A DNA stretch of 64,000 nt from Streptomyces griseus subsp. griseus (GTDB taxonomy: Bacteria; Actinomycetota; Actinomycetes; Streptomycetales; Streptomycetaceae). The translations under genes and the position numbers were made by a program. The notes beneath the pieces were generated by a model. The model searched no databases, was not told where the DNA came from, and saw only the letters and a list, made by a program, of their open reading frames with translations. Below, in pieces: positions 26,210 to 36,244 of this stretch (position 1 is its first letter; each line of letters begins with the position of its first letter). Location of the stretch: assembly GCF_003610995.1 (NCBI RefSeq), contig NZ_CP032543.1, positions 1,674,001-1,738,000 of the forward strand. The letters run 5' to 3'.

Positions 26210-27643
26210 GTGAGCACCGAGCGACCCGACAACGACGTGACCGGCCCCCGGCGGCGGCGTCCGCCGCTCGCGGTGGCCTCGGTGGCGGCAGCGGTGCTGC
26301 TGGCCGGGGGCGGCGGCGCCTACTGGGCCGCCACCGCTTCCGGCGGCAACGCGGCGGACCGCGACTCCGCCTCCCGCGACAAGGCCCCCGTGCTGGCCCT
26401 GGACTCCGTCGCCGAGGCGGGCCCGGCCACGCCCGGCGACCCGAGCACCCCGCCCCCGGGTATCGCCCCCGGTGAACCGGACCCGAACGGTCCGCCCGTG
26501 GTCTACCGCGCGGCGGGCCAGCTCCCCGACGGCCCCGCCGAGGCGGCGGTCCACCGCGCCACGGGCACGGTCGCCTCGGCGGAGGTCGCCCGGCTGGCGA
26601 AGGCGCTCGGTATCCCGGGGACACCGCGGACCGTGGACGCGTCCTGGGTGGTCGGTGACGAGGACGGGCCCGGTGCGCTCCTGAAGGTCACCAAACAGGC
26701 CCCGGGCACCTGGACGTTCGCCCGCACCACCCCCACGAAGCCCTGCGACCCGGGGAAGATGTGCGCGAACCAGAGCCCGCCGGAGGCCGATGGGCAGCCG
26801 GTGAGCGAGAAGGCCGCGAAGGCCGCCGCGGCGCCGGTGCTCAAGGCGGTCGGCCAGGACGACGCGGCGCTGAACGCGGGCCAGCTCATGGGCGACGTAC
26901 GCGTGGTGAACGCGGACCCCGAGGTGGACGGGCTGCCGACGTACGGCTGGTCGACGGGGGTGCGGATCGGCCCTGACGGCAAGGTGGCCGGGGGCAGCGG
27001 GCAGCTGAAGGCGCTGGAGAAGGGCGACACCTACCCGGTGGTCGGTGCCGACGAGGCGCTGAAGCAGCTCAACGAGACGAGCGGGGCCAAGGGGGACGGC
27101 GGCAAGGACATCGGCGGCTGCGCCACCCCCGTACCGCTGGAGGGCGAGCCCAAGCCCACCGGCCTCCAGTGCGTGCCCTCCAACGGCAAGCGGGCGCCGG
27201 TCACACAGACGGTCGAGGACGCCGTGTTCGGCCTGGCCCTCCAGTACGTCGACGGCCGGCAGGCCCTCGTGCCGTCGTGGCTGTTCCACGTCCGGCAGGC
27301 GCCGGGCGGGCCGGAGAGCACGGTCACGCAGATCGCGGTGGCGCCGGAGTTCGTCGAGAAGCCCACCGAGCCGATGCCTTCGGGCGACCGCAAGGCCACC
27401 TCGTACGCGGCCGACGGCCGGACCCTTGAGGTGACCTTCTGGGGCGGTGTCTGCTCCACGTACACGGCGAGCGCCCAGGAGAGCCCGGGTCAGGTGCGGA
27501 TCACCATCACGGAGGGGAAGCAGAAGGACGGCGCCTGCATCATGATCGCCAAGGAGCTGAAGCGGACGGTGACGCTGAAGGAGCCGCTGGGCGACCGGAC
27601 GGTGATCGACGCGGAGAGCGGGGCGACGGTGCCGCGCGGCTGA
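26210..27643 (+). CDS. Membrane-anchored extracytoplasmic protein, unknown function
   Basis: A 477-residue protein: short basic cytoplasmic tail, one N-terminal helix (PLAVASVAAAVLLAGGGGAYW), then a Pro/Ala linker (about 70-95) and an extracytoplasmic region of about 370 residues. It contains paired Cys (PCDPGKMC near 180-186, GGCATP and QCVPS near 305-323, and GGVCSTY and GACIM near 412-445), likely disulfides. GTG start with AAGGAG at a normal distance. Similar proteins are common in streptomycetes as uncharacterised membrane proteins; I do not assign a function. A strong terminator follows. Confidence 0.85.
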   Translation: MSTERPDNDVTGPRRRRPPLAVASVAAAVLLAGGGGAYWAATASGGNAADRDSASRDKAPVLALDSVAEAGPATPGDPSTPPPGIAPGEPDPNGPPVVYRAAGQLPDGPAEAAVHRATGTVASAEVARLAKALGIPGTPRTVDASWVVGDEDGPGALLKVTKQAPGTWTFARTTPTKPCDPGKMCANQSPPEADGQPVSEKAAKAAAAPVLKAVGQDDAALNAGQLMGDVRVVNADPEVDGLPTYGWSTGVRIGPDGKVAGGSGQLKALEKGDTYPVVGADEALKQLNETSGAKGDGGKDIGGCATPVPLEGEPKPTGLQCVPSNGKRAPVTQTVEDAVFGLALQYVDGRQALVPSWLFHVRQAPGGPESTVTQIAVAPEFVEKPTEPMPSGDRKATSYAADGRTLEVTFWGGVCSTYTASAQESPGQVRITITEGKQKDGACIMIAKELKRTVTLKEPLGDRTVIDAESGATVPRG

Positions 27644-27659
27644 GCATGCGATGAACCTG

Positions 27660-27698
27660 CGAGGGCGGCCCCGGGAGTGATTCCCGGGGCCGCCCTCG
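27660..27698. terminator. Bidirectional terminator hairpin
   Basis: Near-perfect 17-bp stem (core arm GAGGGCGGCCCCGGGA) with a GTGAT loop between convergent genes. Confidence 0.88.
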
Positions 27699-27724
27699 TA
27701 CGTACGTTTCCGTGCTCGCAGCGG

Positions 27725-28081
27725 CTAGCTGAACGAGTCGCCGCAGGCGCAGGAGCCGGTGGCGTTCGGGTTGTCGATCGTGAAGCCCTGCTTCTCGATG
27801 GTGTCGACGAAGTCGATGGAGGCGCCGCCCAGGTACGGGGCGCTCATGCGGTCGGTGACGACCTTGACGCCGTCGAAGTCCTTGACGACATCACCGTCGA
27901 GCGAACGCTCGTCGAAGAAGAGCTGGTAGCGCAGGCCGGAGCAACCGCCGGGCTGGACGGCGACGCGCAGTGCCAGGTCCTCGCGGCCCTCCTGCTCCAG
28001 CAGGCCCTTGACCTTGGCTGCGGCGGCGTCGGACAGGAGGATGCCGTCGCTCACGGTGGTGGTCTCGTCCGATACGGACAT
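27725..28081 (-). CDS. erpA: A-type iron-sulfur cluster insertion protein
   Basis: A 118-residue HesB/ErpA/IscA protein with the three cluster-binding Cys: one in GGCSGLRYQL and two in the C-terminal GSCACGDSFS. It starts at ATG 28081 (MSVSDETTTVSDG) after GGGAGAGAAG; the frame runs upstream but without a start signal. The family hands Fe-S clusters to target enzymes. Its divergent neighbour nadA encodes a 4Fe-4S enzyme, and the two share a 250-bp region with repeats, so joint control and client delivery are plausible inferences. Confidence 0.95.
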   Translation of the reverse strand: MSVSDETTTVSDGILLSDAAAAKVKGLLEQEGREDLALRVAVQPGGCSGLRYQLFFDERSLDGDVVKDFDGVKVVTDRMSAPYLGGASIDFVDTIEKQGFTIDNPNATGSCACGDSFS

Positions 28082-28215
28082 CTGCTTCTCTCCCGGGTTG
28101 TACGGACTGCTTGCCGACGGTTCAACCGCCTGCGCCGCGGATTCATTCCGGGCCAAGCGCTTGTCTGTTCCTTTTCATGCTCGCACACCCGGCCGCCCGG
28201 GGGATGCGTCACATC

Positions 28216-28278
28216 GACGCTATCGGCATCGTCAAAGTGACACGAAGGAGCTATGATAGATAGCGTCAAATAGACGAA
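28216..28278. promoter_or_regulatory. Inverted and direct repeats in the erpA-nadA intergenic region
   Basis: GACGCTATC (28216-28224) and its exact complement GATAGCGTC (28259-28267) flank the region. CGTCAAA followed within 2-3 bases by GAC occurs twice (from 28230 and from 28264). A -10-like TATGAT (28252-28257) for nadA lies between the arms. The arrangement suggests an operator for a shared regulator, perhaps of NAD or Fe-S metabolism; the factor is unknown. Confidence 0.55.
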
Positions 28279-28332
28279 AAGGCGCGTTCGCAGAAGCGCA
28301 GAGCAGAACGCAGAGAAGAAAGGGTGCGTGAC

Positions 28333-29511
28333 GTGACCACGGCCCAGCCCCTGGACGTACAGCCGACACCCCTCGCGCTGCTGCTGCTCGGCCGGGAGGC
28401 CGACCCGAGGAGCGAGCGAGGCGTCGAGTGCCCCGGCGACCTCCCCTCCCCCTCCGACCCGGACCTGGTCGCGCGCGCCCGCGCGGCGAAGGAGAAGCTC
28501 GGGGACAAGGTCTTCGTCCTCGGCCACCACTACCAGCGCGACGAGGTCATCCAGTTCGCGGACGTCACCGGCGACTCGTTCAAGCTCGCCCGTGACGCGG
28601 CCGCGCGCCCGGAGGCGGAGTACATCGTCTTCTGCGGGGTGCACTTCATGGCCGAGTCCGCGGACATCCTGACCACGGACGCCCAGGCGGTCGTGCTGCC
28701 GGACCTGGCGGCGGGCTGTTCGATGGCCGACATGGCCACCGCCGAGCAGGTCGCCGAGTGCTGGGACGTGCTGACGGAGGCCGGGGTCGCCGATCAGGTG
28801 GTCCCCGTCTCGTACATGAACTCCTCCGCCGACATCAAGGCCTTCACCGGCAGGCACGGCGGCACGATCTGCACCTCGTCCAACGCGAAGCGGGCCCTGG
28901 AGTGGGCCTTCGAGCAGGGCGAGAAGGTCCTCTTCCTCCCCGACCAGCATCTGGGCCGCAACACGGCCGTGCGGGACATGGGGATGAGCCTGGAGGACTG
29001 CGTCCTGTACAACCCGCACAAGCCGAACGGCGGCCTCACCGCCGAGCAGCTGCGGGACGCGAAGATGATCCTGTGGCGCGGCCACTGCTCGGTCCACGGC
29101 CGCTTCTCGGTCGAGTCGGTCGAGGACGTCCGGGCCCGCATCCCCGGCGTCAACGTCCTGGTGCACCCGGAGTGCAAGCACGAGGTCGTGGCGGCGGCGG
29201 ACCACGTCGGGTCGACGGAGTACATCATCAAGGCCCTGGAGGCGGCCCCGGCCGGCTCGAAGTGGGCCATCGGTACGGAGCTGAATCTGGTACGCCGCCT
29301 GGCGAACCGTTTCGCCTCGGAGGACAAGGAGATCGTCTTCCTCGACAAGACGGTCTGCTTCTGCTCCACGATGAACCGGATCGACCTGCCGCACCTGGTC
29401 TGGACGCTGGAGTCGCTGGCCGAGGGCAAGCTGGTCAACCGGATCGAGGTCGACCCGGAGACGGAGAAGTACGCGAAGCTCGCGCTGGAGCGGATGCTGG
29501 CGCTGCCGTAA
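28333..29511 (+). CDS. nadA: Quinolinate synthase
   Basis: A 392-residue NadA that condenses iminoaspartate with dihydroxyacetone phosphate in de novo NAD synthesis. It is recognised from [17 protein letters not shown], the Cys-bearing [23 protein letters not shown] VHPECKHEV and the C-terminal [11 protein letters not shown]. The conserved Cys in these blocks hold the 4Fe-4S cluster. I prefer GTG 28333 (MTTAQPLDV), with AAAGGG 8 nt upstream, over GTG 28324, which touches the Shine-Dalgarno. nadB and nadC are not next to it. Confidence 0.96.
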   Translation: MTTAQPLDVQPTPLALLLLGREADPRSERGVECPGDLPSPSDPDLVARARAAKEKLGDKVFVLGHHYQRDEVIQFADVTGDSFKLARDAAARPEAEYIVFCGVHFMAESADILTTDAQAVVLPDLAAGCSMADMATAEQVAECWDVLTEAGVADQVVPVSYMNSSADIKAFTGRHGGTICTSSNAKRALEWAFEQGEKVLFLPDQHLGRNTAVRDMGMSLEDCVLYNPHKPNGGLTAEQLRDAKMILWRGHCSVHGRFSVESVEDVRARIPGVNVLVHPECKHEVVAAADHVGSTEYIIKALEAAPAGSKWAIGTELNLVRRLANRFASEDKEIVFLDKTVCFCSTMNRIDLPHLVWTLESLAEGKLVNRIEVDPETEKYAKLALERMLALP

Positions 29512-29520
29512 CCGGGAGCC

Positions 29521-29594
29521 GCGTCCACCGCCGGAAGCCCCGGTATGCCGCAGGTCGGCGTACCGGGGCTTCCAGGGCTTCCGGCGGTGGACGC
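29521..29594. terminator. Nested double hairpin after nadA
   Basis: An outer 19-bp perfect inverted repeat (29521-29539 with 29576-29594) encloses an inner 13-bp one (29533-29545 with 29561-29573). The arms overlap at GGAAGCC, so only one full stem can form at a time. It lies 10 nt past the nadA stop. Confidence 0.8.
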
Positions 29595-29722
29595 CACTTC
29601 TCACCCCCTTTCACGCACAGGCTGAATCTTCTCCGTACGACACCCGGCCCCACCTCCCCGTAACTACGCTGCTACTCACCGCAGCGACCCTTCGCAGGGC
29701 GGGATCGACAGAGCTGAACGGA

Positions 29723-32086
29723 ATGTACGGCGAGGACGGTGGGGCGGGCATGAGGTACGAGGACCGTGGGACGGGCGTGGGTGTCGAGGCACGTGGGGCG
29801 GGTGTGGGGCACCGGAGCGTCGTGGCGGACCCGGGACGGGCGCAGGCGGAGGAAGAGGTACGGAGTCGGCGCGGCGCCGCCGAGCGCGACCCCGCGGCCG
29901 GTCTGCCCGGTCTGGCCGAAGCCCTGGGCGGGCTCTCTGCCCGCCGGGCCGGGGCCGGGGACCGTACGGGCTCCCTCGCCTCCGCCCGGGAGGCGGTCGA
30001 TATCTACCGGTCCCTCGGCGAGGAGCCGCCGGGCGGCTTCCTGCCCGAGCTGGCCGGGGCCCTGCACCAGCTGTCGGACCGGCTCGCCGCCACCGGGGAC
30101 CGGGAAGGGGCTCTGTGCCAGGCGAAGGAGGCCGCGGGGATCTACGCCGAGCTCGGCATGGAGCGCCCGGACCGCTTCCAGGCGGAGCTGGCGCAGGCCA
30201 TGGACGCCCTGGGCGAGCGCATCGCCGATACCGGGGACCGGTCAGGCGCCGTGCCGTTCGGGAAGCAGGCCGTACGGCTCCAGCGCGAGCTGGTGGAGGA
30301 GGACGGGCCGGGCGCGTCGGTCCCGGCGCTCGCGGAGTACCTGCTGGGGTACGGCGGGCATCTGGCGGGGGCCGGGGAGAGCGTGGAGGCCGTGCCGCAC
30401 ACGGAGGAGGCGGTCGTTCTGTTCCGGGGGCTCGCGGCGGAGGACGCGGAGACCTTCCTCCCCCGGCTCGCCGCCGCTCTGCACGCCCTCGGCAGCCACC
30501 GAGGGGAGGTGAGCGACGTCTCGGGGGCGGTCGAGGCGGCCCGGGAGGCGTGCGGGCTCTTCCGTGGACTCGCCACGCGACAGCCGGACGCCTTCCGTTC
30601 CGAGCTGGCCACGGCGGTGGAAGGCCTCGCCGGTCACCTCCACAAGGCCGGAGAGACGGAGGCGGGCCTCCGCACGGCGCGGGAGGCCGTCGCCCTGTAC
30701 CGCGAGCTGGTCGCCGAGCGGCCCGAGGGCTTCCGCCCGGGCCTCGCCGCCGCCCTCCGCACCCTCGCCCGGGGTCTGGCCGAGAGCGAGGACGGCGGCC
30801 CGGAGGAGGCGCTGAGCCCGGCGCGGGAGGCCGTCGAACTGCTGCGGCAGCAGGGGGACGCCTTCCTGCCCGAGCTGGCGGACGCGCTCCAGGGGCTCGG
30901 GACGAATCTGGAGCGGGTCGATGACGCCGAAGTGGCGGTGGAGGCGTTCTCGGAGGCGGTGGCGCTCCTCCGGTCCCTGGCGCTGGAGGCCCCCGGCACC
31001 TCCGCCGGCCCGCTGGTCTCCGCTCTCGACGGCCTGACCCGCGCCCTCGCCCGTACCGGCGAGCACGCGGCGGCGATCGAGGAGTACGAGGAGACCGTCA
31101 AGGAGTTCGCCGCGGCCGACCCGGCGACCGCCCGGCGGCTGGGGGTGGAGCGGAGCGCGTTCCTGCTGCGCTGCCCTGACCCCCTGCCCGCGACCGGGGT
31201 GGCCGAGCTGGTGACGTGGCTGGACGAGGACGGGGAGAGCGGCGGGGGCGCGGACACCGTGACCGTACGGGCCCGGCAGGCGCTGCGTTCGTACGGTGAC
31301 ATCAAGGCGGTGCACACGGCGTGGGAGGAGGAGACCTTCACCTCCGTACCGGGGTGGCTCGCCCTCACGCCGGAGGCCCTGGAGCTGGTGAGCGCCTGGA
31401 TGTTCGCGCCCAACTGGCCCCGGTCGCGGGACTTCTGGTCCAAGAACGCCGAGGTGCTGGGCAGGGAGGAGGCGGCGACGGCCCTGGACGAGCTGGCGGT
31501 GCTGGACCCGCGCGGGGCGCAGCGGCACGCCCTGCTCCGCGACGCCGTGCTCGTCCACGGGGTGACCGCCGCCTACGATCCGCTGATCCTCTCGGAGCAG
31601 CTGGCGGAGTGGCTGGAGTGCGAGGACTGGGCGGAGTCCCGGACCTATCTGGAGGAGCACCCGCGTCTGCTGACCGTCCAGCCGCCCCAGGACACCCCGC
31701 TGGCCCATGTCGCCGTGCTCGACATCGGCCGGGCCGAGGGGCTGGACGCCGCCTACCGGCTGGTGGAGGACCGGGAGGCCCTCCAGGCCTATGTGGACCG
31801 GTCGTTGGAGGCCGGGGACGGCACGGCGCTGATGCACGGCGGCGGCATCGAGGGGCAGGTCTTCCGCGACCGGCTCTCCTCCCTCACCCACGCCCAGGTG
31901 GCGCTGGTGCTCTCGGGCGAGAGCGAGGGCTTCGACCCGGCGGACCTGACCGCGCTGCGGCACAGGTCCGACGAGGAGACCCGGGTCCGGCTGGTGCGGG
32001 AGACCACCGCCCTGAGCCTGCGCCACCCCGAACCGCACGGGGAGACCTGGCGCCGGATCATCCAGGCGCTCGGCGGGGACGCCTGA
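29723..32086 (+). CDS. Tetratricopeptide-repeat protein
   Basis: A 787-residue cytoplasmic protein. From about residue 50 to 440 it has eight or nine repeats of 40-48 residues with the pattern GDRxGAL-AREAV-IYRxL-PxxFxPELAxAL, i.e. TPR-like units close to the TPR_10/12 type seen in streptomycete AfsR-like and CHAT-associated proteins. The last 330 residues are different ([24 protein letters not shown] and later helices) and hold no domain I recognise. The start is provisional: ATG 29723 lacks a good ribosome-binding site and ATG 29750 is possible. No NB-ARC or peptidase partner is adjacent. A likely protein-protein scaffold. Confidence 0.85.
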   Translation: MYGEDGGAGMRYEDRGTGVGVEARGAGVGHRSVVADPGRAQAEEEVRSRRGAAERDPAAGLPGLAEALGGLSARRAGAGDRTGSLASAREAVDIYRSLGEEPPGGFLPELAGALHQLSDRLAATGDREGALCQAKEAAGIYAELGMERPDRFQAELAQAMDALGERIADTGDRSGAVPFGKQAVRLQRELVEEDGPGASVPALAEYLLGYGGHLAGAGESVEAVPHTEEAVVLFRGLAAEDAETFLPRLAAALHALGSHRGEVSDVSGAVEAAREACGLFRGLATRQPDAFRSELATAVEGLAGHLHKAGETEAGLRTAREAVALYRELVAERPEGFRPGLAAALRTLARGLAESEDGGPEEALSPAREAVELLRQQGDAFLPELADALQGLGTNLERVDDAEVAVEAFSEAVALLRSLALEAPGTSAGPLVSALDGLTRALARTGEHAAAIEEYEETVKEFAAADPATARRLGVERSAFLLRCPDPLPATGVAELVTWLDEDGESGGGADTVTVRARQALRSYGDIKAVHTAWEEETFTSVPGWLALTPEALELVSAWMFAPNWPRSRDFWSKNAEVLGREEAATALDELAVLDPRGAQRHALLRDAVLVHGVTAAYDPLILSEQLAEWLECEDWAESRTYLEEHPRLLTVQPPQDTPLAHVAVLDIGRAEGLDAAYRLVEDREALQAYVDRSLEAGDGTALMHGGGIEGQVFRDRLSSLTHAQVALVLSGESEGFDPADLTALRHRSDEETRVRLVRETTALSLRHPEPHGETWRRIIQALGGDA

Positions 32087-32090
32087 CACA

Positions 32091-32136
32091 CCACAGGGGC
32101 CCGCCCCGCGCGGGTGCGCGGGACAGGCCCCTGTGG
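32091..32136. terminator. Terminator between convergent TPR and RND genes
   Basis: An 11-bp outer stem (CCACAGGGGCC) encloses a second GC-rich stem. It starts 4 nt past the TPR stop. Confidence 0.7.
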
Positions 32137-32150
32137 CGTGCGGCGGGCGG

Positions 32151-35100
32151 CTACACGCCCGAGGGCTCCGTCTCCTTCGCCTCCGCCGGCTCCGGCTGCG
32201 CCGGGACGCCCGTCTCGGCCGCGCGCTTCGCGGCCTTCTTCTCGGCTCGGCGTTCCTTGCGGAGTTCGACCATCGCGTACAGCGTCGGGACCAGTACCAG
32301 GGTCAGGACCGTGGAGCTGATCAGGCCGCCGATCACCACGACGCCCAGCGGCTGCGAGATGAAGCCGCCCTCGCCGGTGACGCCGAGCGCCATCGGGAGC
32401 AGGGCGAAGATGGTCGCGAGCGCCGTCATCAGGATCGGGCGGAAGCGGTGGCGGCCGCCCTCGATGACGGCTTCCACGATGCCGAGACCGCGCGAGCGGT
32501 ACTGGTTGATCAGGTCGATCAGCACGATCGCGTTGGTGACCACGATGCCGATGAGCATCAGCATGCCGATCATCGCGGGGACGCCCAGCGGGGTGCCCGT
32601 GATGAGCAGGAGGCCGATGGCGCCGGTCGCCGCGAACGGGACCGAGACCAGCAGGATCAGCGGCTGGATGAGCGACCGGAAGGTGGCCACGAGCAGCATG
32701 AAGACGATCGCGATGGCCGCCAGCATGGCGAGGCCGAGCTGGGCGAAGGCCTCGTTCTGGTCCTCGGTGACGCCGCCGATGGTGGCGGTGGCGCCCTCGG
32801 GGAGGTCCAGCGCGTCGATCTTGGAGGCGAGGGTGGTGCTGATCGCGCCGGTGTTGTCGCCGACGGGCTTGGCGGTGATGGTCGCCGCCCGCTGGCCGTC
32901 GATGCGGGTCATCGAGACCGGGCCGGGGACCAGCTCCACCGTGGCGATGTCGCCGAGTTCGACCGGGCCGAGCGGCAGGGCCTTCAGCTCGGCCATGGTG
33001 GCCGCCGGGCGGGCGGACCTGATGACGACGTCACGCTCGGTGTCGTCCAGCATCGCGGTGCCGGCCGGGGTGCCGCGTACGGCTCCGGCGACGATGCCGC
33101 CCAGGGTGGTGGAGTCGAATCCGGCGGCGGCCGCCTTCTCGTTCGGCGTGACGGAGATGCGCGGGACGCTCTGCGCCAGGTCGCTCTGGACGTCGGTGAC
33201 GTCCTTGATGGTGGCCACCTCGGTACGGACCGCCTCGGCCGCCTTCTTCAGGACGTCACCGTCGGACGCCTTGACCACGACGCTCAGGTCCTGGGAGCCG
33301 AAGCCGTCGCCCGCCGCGATGGTGGTGTCGCCGATGCCGTCCAGCTTGCCGAGGGCCTCGGAGATACGGTCCTGGGCGTCCTCGTAGTCCGCCGCGTCCT
33401 TCAGCGTGAGCTGGTAGGACGCCTGGTTGGAGCCCGTACCGCCGCCGAAGGCCGCCATGAAGCCGGAGGAGCCGACGGTGACCTGGTAGTCCTTGACGCC
33501 CTTGTCGTCGGTGAGGACCTTCTCGACCTTGCGGGCCGCCTCGTCGGCGGCCTGGAGGCTGGTGCCGGGTTCCAACTGCTGCTTGACGGTGAGGACTTCC
33601 TGCTCGCCCGCGTCGAAGAAGTTGGTCTTGAGGAGCGGGAGCATGCCGAAGGTGGCGATGAGCACCGCGGCGGCGATGACCAGGCTGGTGACCCGGCGGC
33701 GGGTCGCGAAGCGCAGGACGGGGACGTACAGGCGCTGGAGCTTGCTCGCCGCCTCCTTCTCCTCGGCGACGCGGCGGGCCTCCGCCGCGTCCTCGGGGGT
33801 GCCCTTGGGGGCGCGCAGGAACCAGTACGAGAGGACCGGGACCACCGTGAGCGAGACCAGCAGCGAGGCCAGGAGCGCGGCGGTGACGGTCAGCGAGAAC
33901 GAGCCGAAGAGCTGGCCGACCATGCCGCCGACCAGACCGATGGGCAGGAAGACGGCGACGGTGGTGAGGGTGGCGGAGGTGACCGCTCCGGCCACCTCCT
34001 TGACCGCGGTGATGATCGCCTCGTGGCGCTCCTCGCCGTAGCCGAGGTGCCGCTTGATGTTCTCCAGGACCACGATCGAGTCGTCGACGACCCGGCCGAT
34101 CGCGATGGTCAGCGCGCCGAGCGTCAGCATGTTCAGAGACAGGTCGCGGGTCCACAGCACGATCAGCGCGAGGACGACCGAGAGCGGGATGGAGACCGCG
34201 GTGACCAGGGTGGAGCGGATGGAGGCGAGGAAGACCAGGATCACCAGGACGGCGAAGACCAGGCCGAGCGCGCCCTCGGTGGTGAGACCGGAGATCGACT
34301 TGGAGACGGCCGGGCCCTGGTCGGAGACGATGGTCAGCTCGGCGCCGGCGCCGAGGTCCTTGCGGAGGTCGGGGAGCTTGTCCTGGACGGCGTCCGAGAT
34401 GGCGACGGCGCTGCCGTCCTTGTCCATCGTGGCCATCACGGCGAGGCTGGGCCGGCCGTTGGTGCGCGTGATGGAGACCGCGGTCGACGGCTCCTGCTCC
34501 ACCTCGGCGACGTCACCGAGCCGCACCGGCTTGCCCGGTCCGTCCGGGGCGCCGGCCGGGTCCTTGGCGACGACCTGGAGGTCCTCGATCTGCTTCAGCG
34601 AGGTGTAGCCGCCGCCGACCTGGATGGTGCGGTTCTTGCCGGCCTCGGAGAAGGAACCGGCCGGGAGCGTGGCGCCGCCCGCCTGGAGCGCCTGGGCGAG
34701 CGCGCCCGCGTTCAGACCGGCCGCGGCGAGCTTCTTGTCGTCGGGAACGACGGAGACCTGGAGCTCCCGCACCCCGTCCACCGTGACCTGGCCGACGCCG
34801 TCGATGTCCTGGAGGGCGGGGACGACCGTGCGGTCCAGCTGGTCGGCGAGCGCCTGCTGGTCCTTGTCGGAGGTGACGGCGAGGACCACGGTCGGGATGT
34901 CGTCCGTGGAACCGGCGATGACCTGCGGGTCGACGGTGGGGGGCAGCTGGGCGCGGGCCCGGTTCACCGCCTGCTGGATGTCGGCGACGAGCTGCTTGGT
35001 GCCCTCGTCACCGAAGTCGAAGGTCGCCATGATGAGGGCGTTGCCCTCGCTGGCGGTGGAGGTGATGCCCTCGACGCCGTCGACGGCCTTGAGGGAGTTC

Positions 35101-35306
35101 TCCAGCGGCTCGACGACCTGCTTCTCCACCACATCGGGGGACGCACCCGGGTAGGGGGCCAGCACCGAGACCATCGGCAGTTCGATGGTGGGCAGCAGCT
35201 GTTGCTTGAGCTGCGGGATCGCAATCGCGCCGAAGACGAGCGCGACGATAGAGATCAGCCCGATCAGGGCCCGCTGCGCGAGGCTGAATCTGGACAGCCA
35301 GGACAT
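32151..35306 (-). CDS. AcrB-type RND (HAE1-like) multidrug/lipid efflux transporter
   Basis: A 1051-residue transporter with 12 helices and two large extracytoplasmic loops (about 40-330 and 540-840). The start MSWLSRFSLAQRALIGL and the AcrB-like PTIELPMVSVLAPYPGASPDVVEKQV are typical. In TM4, AIGRVVDDSIVVLENI retains the Asp-Asp proton relay. No membrane-fusion protein or outer-membrane channel gene is nearby, consistent with a Gram-positive. Such pumps export drugs, pigments or lipids. The upstream histidine kinase and response regulator genes are on the same strand, 224 bp away, and probably control it; a TATAAG -10-like box lies in that gap near 35413. Confidence 0.94.
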   Translation of the reverse strand: MSWLSRFSLAQRALIGLISIVALVFGAIAIPQLKQQLLPTIELPMVSVLAPYPGASPDVVEKQVVEPLENSLKAVDGVEGITSTASEGNALIMATFDFGDEGTKQLVADIQQAVNRARAQLPPTVDPQVIAGSTDDIPTVVLAVTSDKDQQALADQLDRTVVPALQDIDGVGQVTVDGVRELQVSVVPDDKKLAAAGLNAGALAQALQAGGATLPAGSFSEAGKNRTIQVGGGYTSLKQIEDLQVVAKDPAGAPDGPGKPVRLGDVAEVEQEPSTAVSITRTNGRPSLAVMATMDKDGSAVAISDAVQDKLPDLRKDLGAGAELTIVSDQGPAVSKSISGLTTEGALGLVFAVLVILVFLASIRSTLVTAVSIPLSVVLALIVLWTRDLSLNMLTLGALTIAIGRVVDDSIVVLENIKRHLGYGEERHEAIITAVKEVAGAVTSATLTTVAVFLPIGLVGGMVGQLFGSFSLTVTAALLASLLVSLTVVPVLSYWFLRAPKGTPEDAAEARRVAEEKEAASKLQRLYVPVLRFATRRRVTSLVIAAAVLIATFGMLPLLKTNFFDAGEQEVLTVKQQLEPGTSLQAADEAARKVEKVLTDDKGVKDYQVTVGSSGFMAAFGGGTGSNQASYQLTLKDAADYEDAQDRISEALGKLDGIGDTTIAAGDGFGSQDLSVVVKASDGDVLKKAAEAVRTEVATIKDVTDVQSDLAQSVPRISVTPNEKAAAAGFDSTTLGGIVAGAVRGTPAGTAMLDDTERDVVIRSARPAATMAELKALPLGPVELGDIATVELVPGPVSMTRIDGQRAATITAKPVGDNTGAISTTLASKIDALDLPEGATATIGGVTEDQNEAFAQLGLAMLAAIAIVFMLLVATFRSLIQPLILLVSVPFAATGAIGLLLITGTPLGVPAMIGMLMLIGIVVTNAIVLIDLINQYRSRGLGIVEAVIEGGRHRFRPILMTALATIFALLPMALGVTGEGGFISQPLGVVVIGGLISSTVLTLVLVPTLYAMVELRKERRAEKKAAKRAAETGVPAQPEPAEAKETEPSGV

Positions 35307-35530
35307 GGGTGGGTCTCTCTTCTGTGGCGTGCGAGACGGATGGGCGGAGAGCGGGGAGCCGGGGCCCGTGACGGGGTCCGTTCCGGGGGTCCGCGCGGGG
35401 ACAAGCCGCCCGCTTATACGATCTCCGACCCGGATCGCCCGGACGTCGGCCCCCGGACTGCTTTCTCATGCCGCGCATACCGCAGGTGGAGTACGCCGTC
35501 TCTCCACCCTCCGCGCCCTGCGGCTCCGCC

Positions 35531-36244
35531 TCACTCCACCCGGGGGCGTACCAGGCCCGACTCGTACGCGATGACGACCAGTTGGGCGCGGTCCCGGGCC
35601 GCCACCTTGGCCATCGCCCGGTTCACATGGGTCTTGACGGTGAGCGGGCTGACCTGGAGCCGCTCGGCGATCCGGTCGTTGGAGTGGCCGCCCGCCACCA
35701 GGACGAGCACCTCCCGCTCGCGCACGGTGAGCGCGGCCAGCCGCTCCCCGTACTCCGCGCTGTCCGGCCCCTCCCCCGAACTCCCGCCCTGGGCCAGGAA
35801 GGTGGCGATGAGCCCCTTGGTCGCCGCCGGGGAGAGCAGCGCCTCGCCCGCGTTGGCGATCCGGATCGCGTTGAGCAGCTCCTCCGGCTCGGCGCCCTTG
35901 CCGAGGAAGCCGGAGGCTCCGGCGCGCAGGGCCTGGACCACGTACTCGTCGACCTCGAAGGTGGTGAGCATGACCACCCGCACCGCGGCCAGCGCCGGGT
36001 CGGCGCTGATCATGCGGGTGGCGGCGAGCCCGTCCGTGCCCGGCATCCGGATGTCCATCAGCACCACATCGGCGCCGGTCGCCCGGGCCAGCTCCACCGC
36101 CTGGGCCCCGTCGGCCGCCTCTCCGACGACCTCCATGTCGGGTTCGGAGTCCACCAGCACCCGGAACGCGCTGCGGAGCAGGGCCTGGTCGTCGGCGAGC
36201 AGCACCTTGATGGGCGGCTCGGAGGTGGTTGCGGACTGTGTCAT
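35531..36244 (-). CDS. NarL/LuxR-family response regulator
   Basis: A 237-residue regulator: receiver domain (acidic DDQ near 19, phosphoacceptor Asp in VVLMDIRMPG, Thr in MLTTFEVDEY, and Lys in GFLGKGAEPEE) then a LuxR-type HTH (LTVREREVLVLVAGGHSNDRIAERLQVSPLTVKTHVNRAMAKV region). All phosphorylation residues are present. It overlaps the kinase stop by 4 bp, so the pair is translated together. Its likely target is the RND gene downstream. Confidence 0.95.
   Translation of the reverse strand: MTQSATTSEPPIKVLLADDQALLRSAFRVLVDSEPDMEVVGEAADGAQAVELARATGADVVLMDIRMPGTDGLAATRMISADPALAAVRVVMLTTFEVDEYVVQALRAGASGFLGKGAEPEELLNAIRIANAGEALLSPAATKGLIATFLAQGGSSGEGPDSAEYGERLAALTVREREVLVLVAGGHSNDRIAERLQVSPLTVKTHVNRAMAKVAARDRAQLVVIAYESGLVRPRVE

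Noticed and set aside
30242..32089. 615-residue minus-strand open frame
   Set aside because: Antisense to the TPR gene; composition bias only.
35307..35530. Small RNA or tRNA in the RND-regulator gap
   Set aside because: No cloverleaf or T-loop GTTCGAATC; only a -10-like TATAAG.
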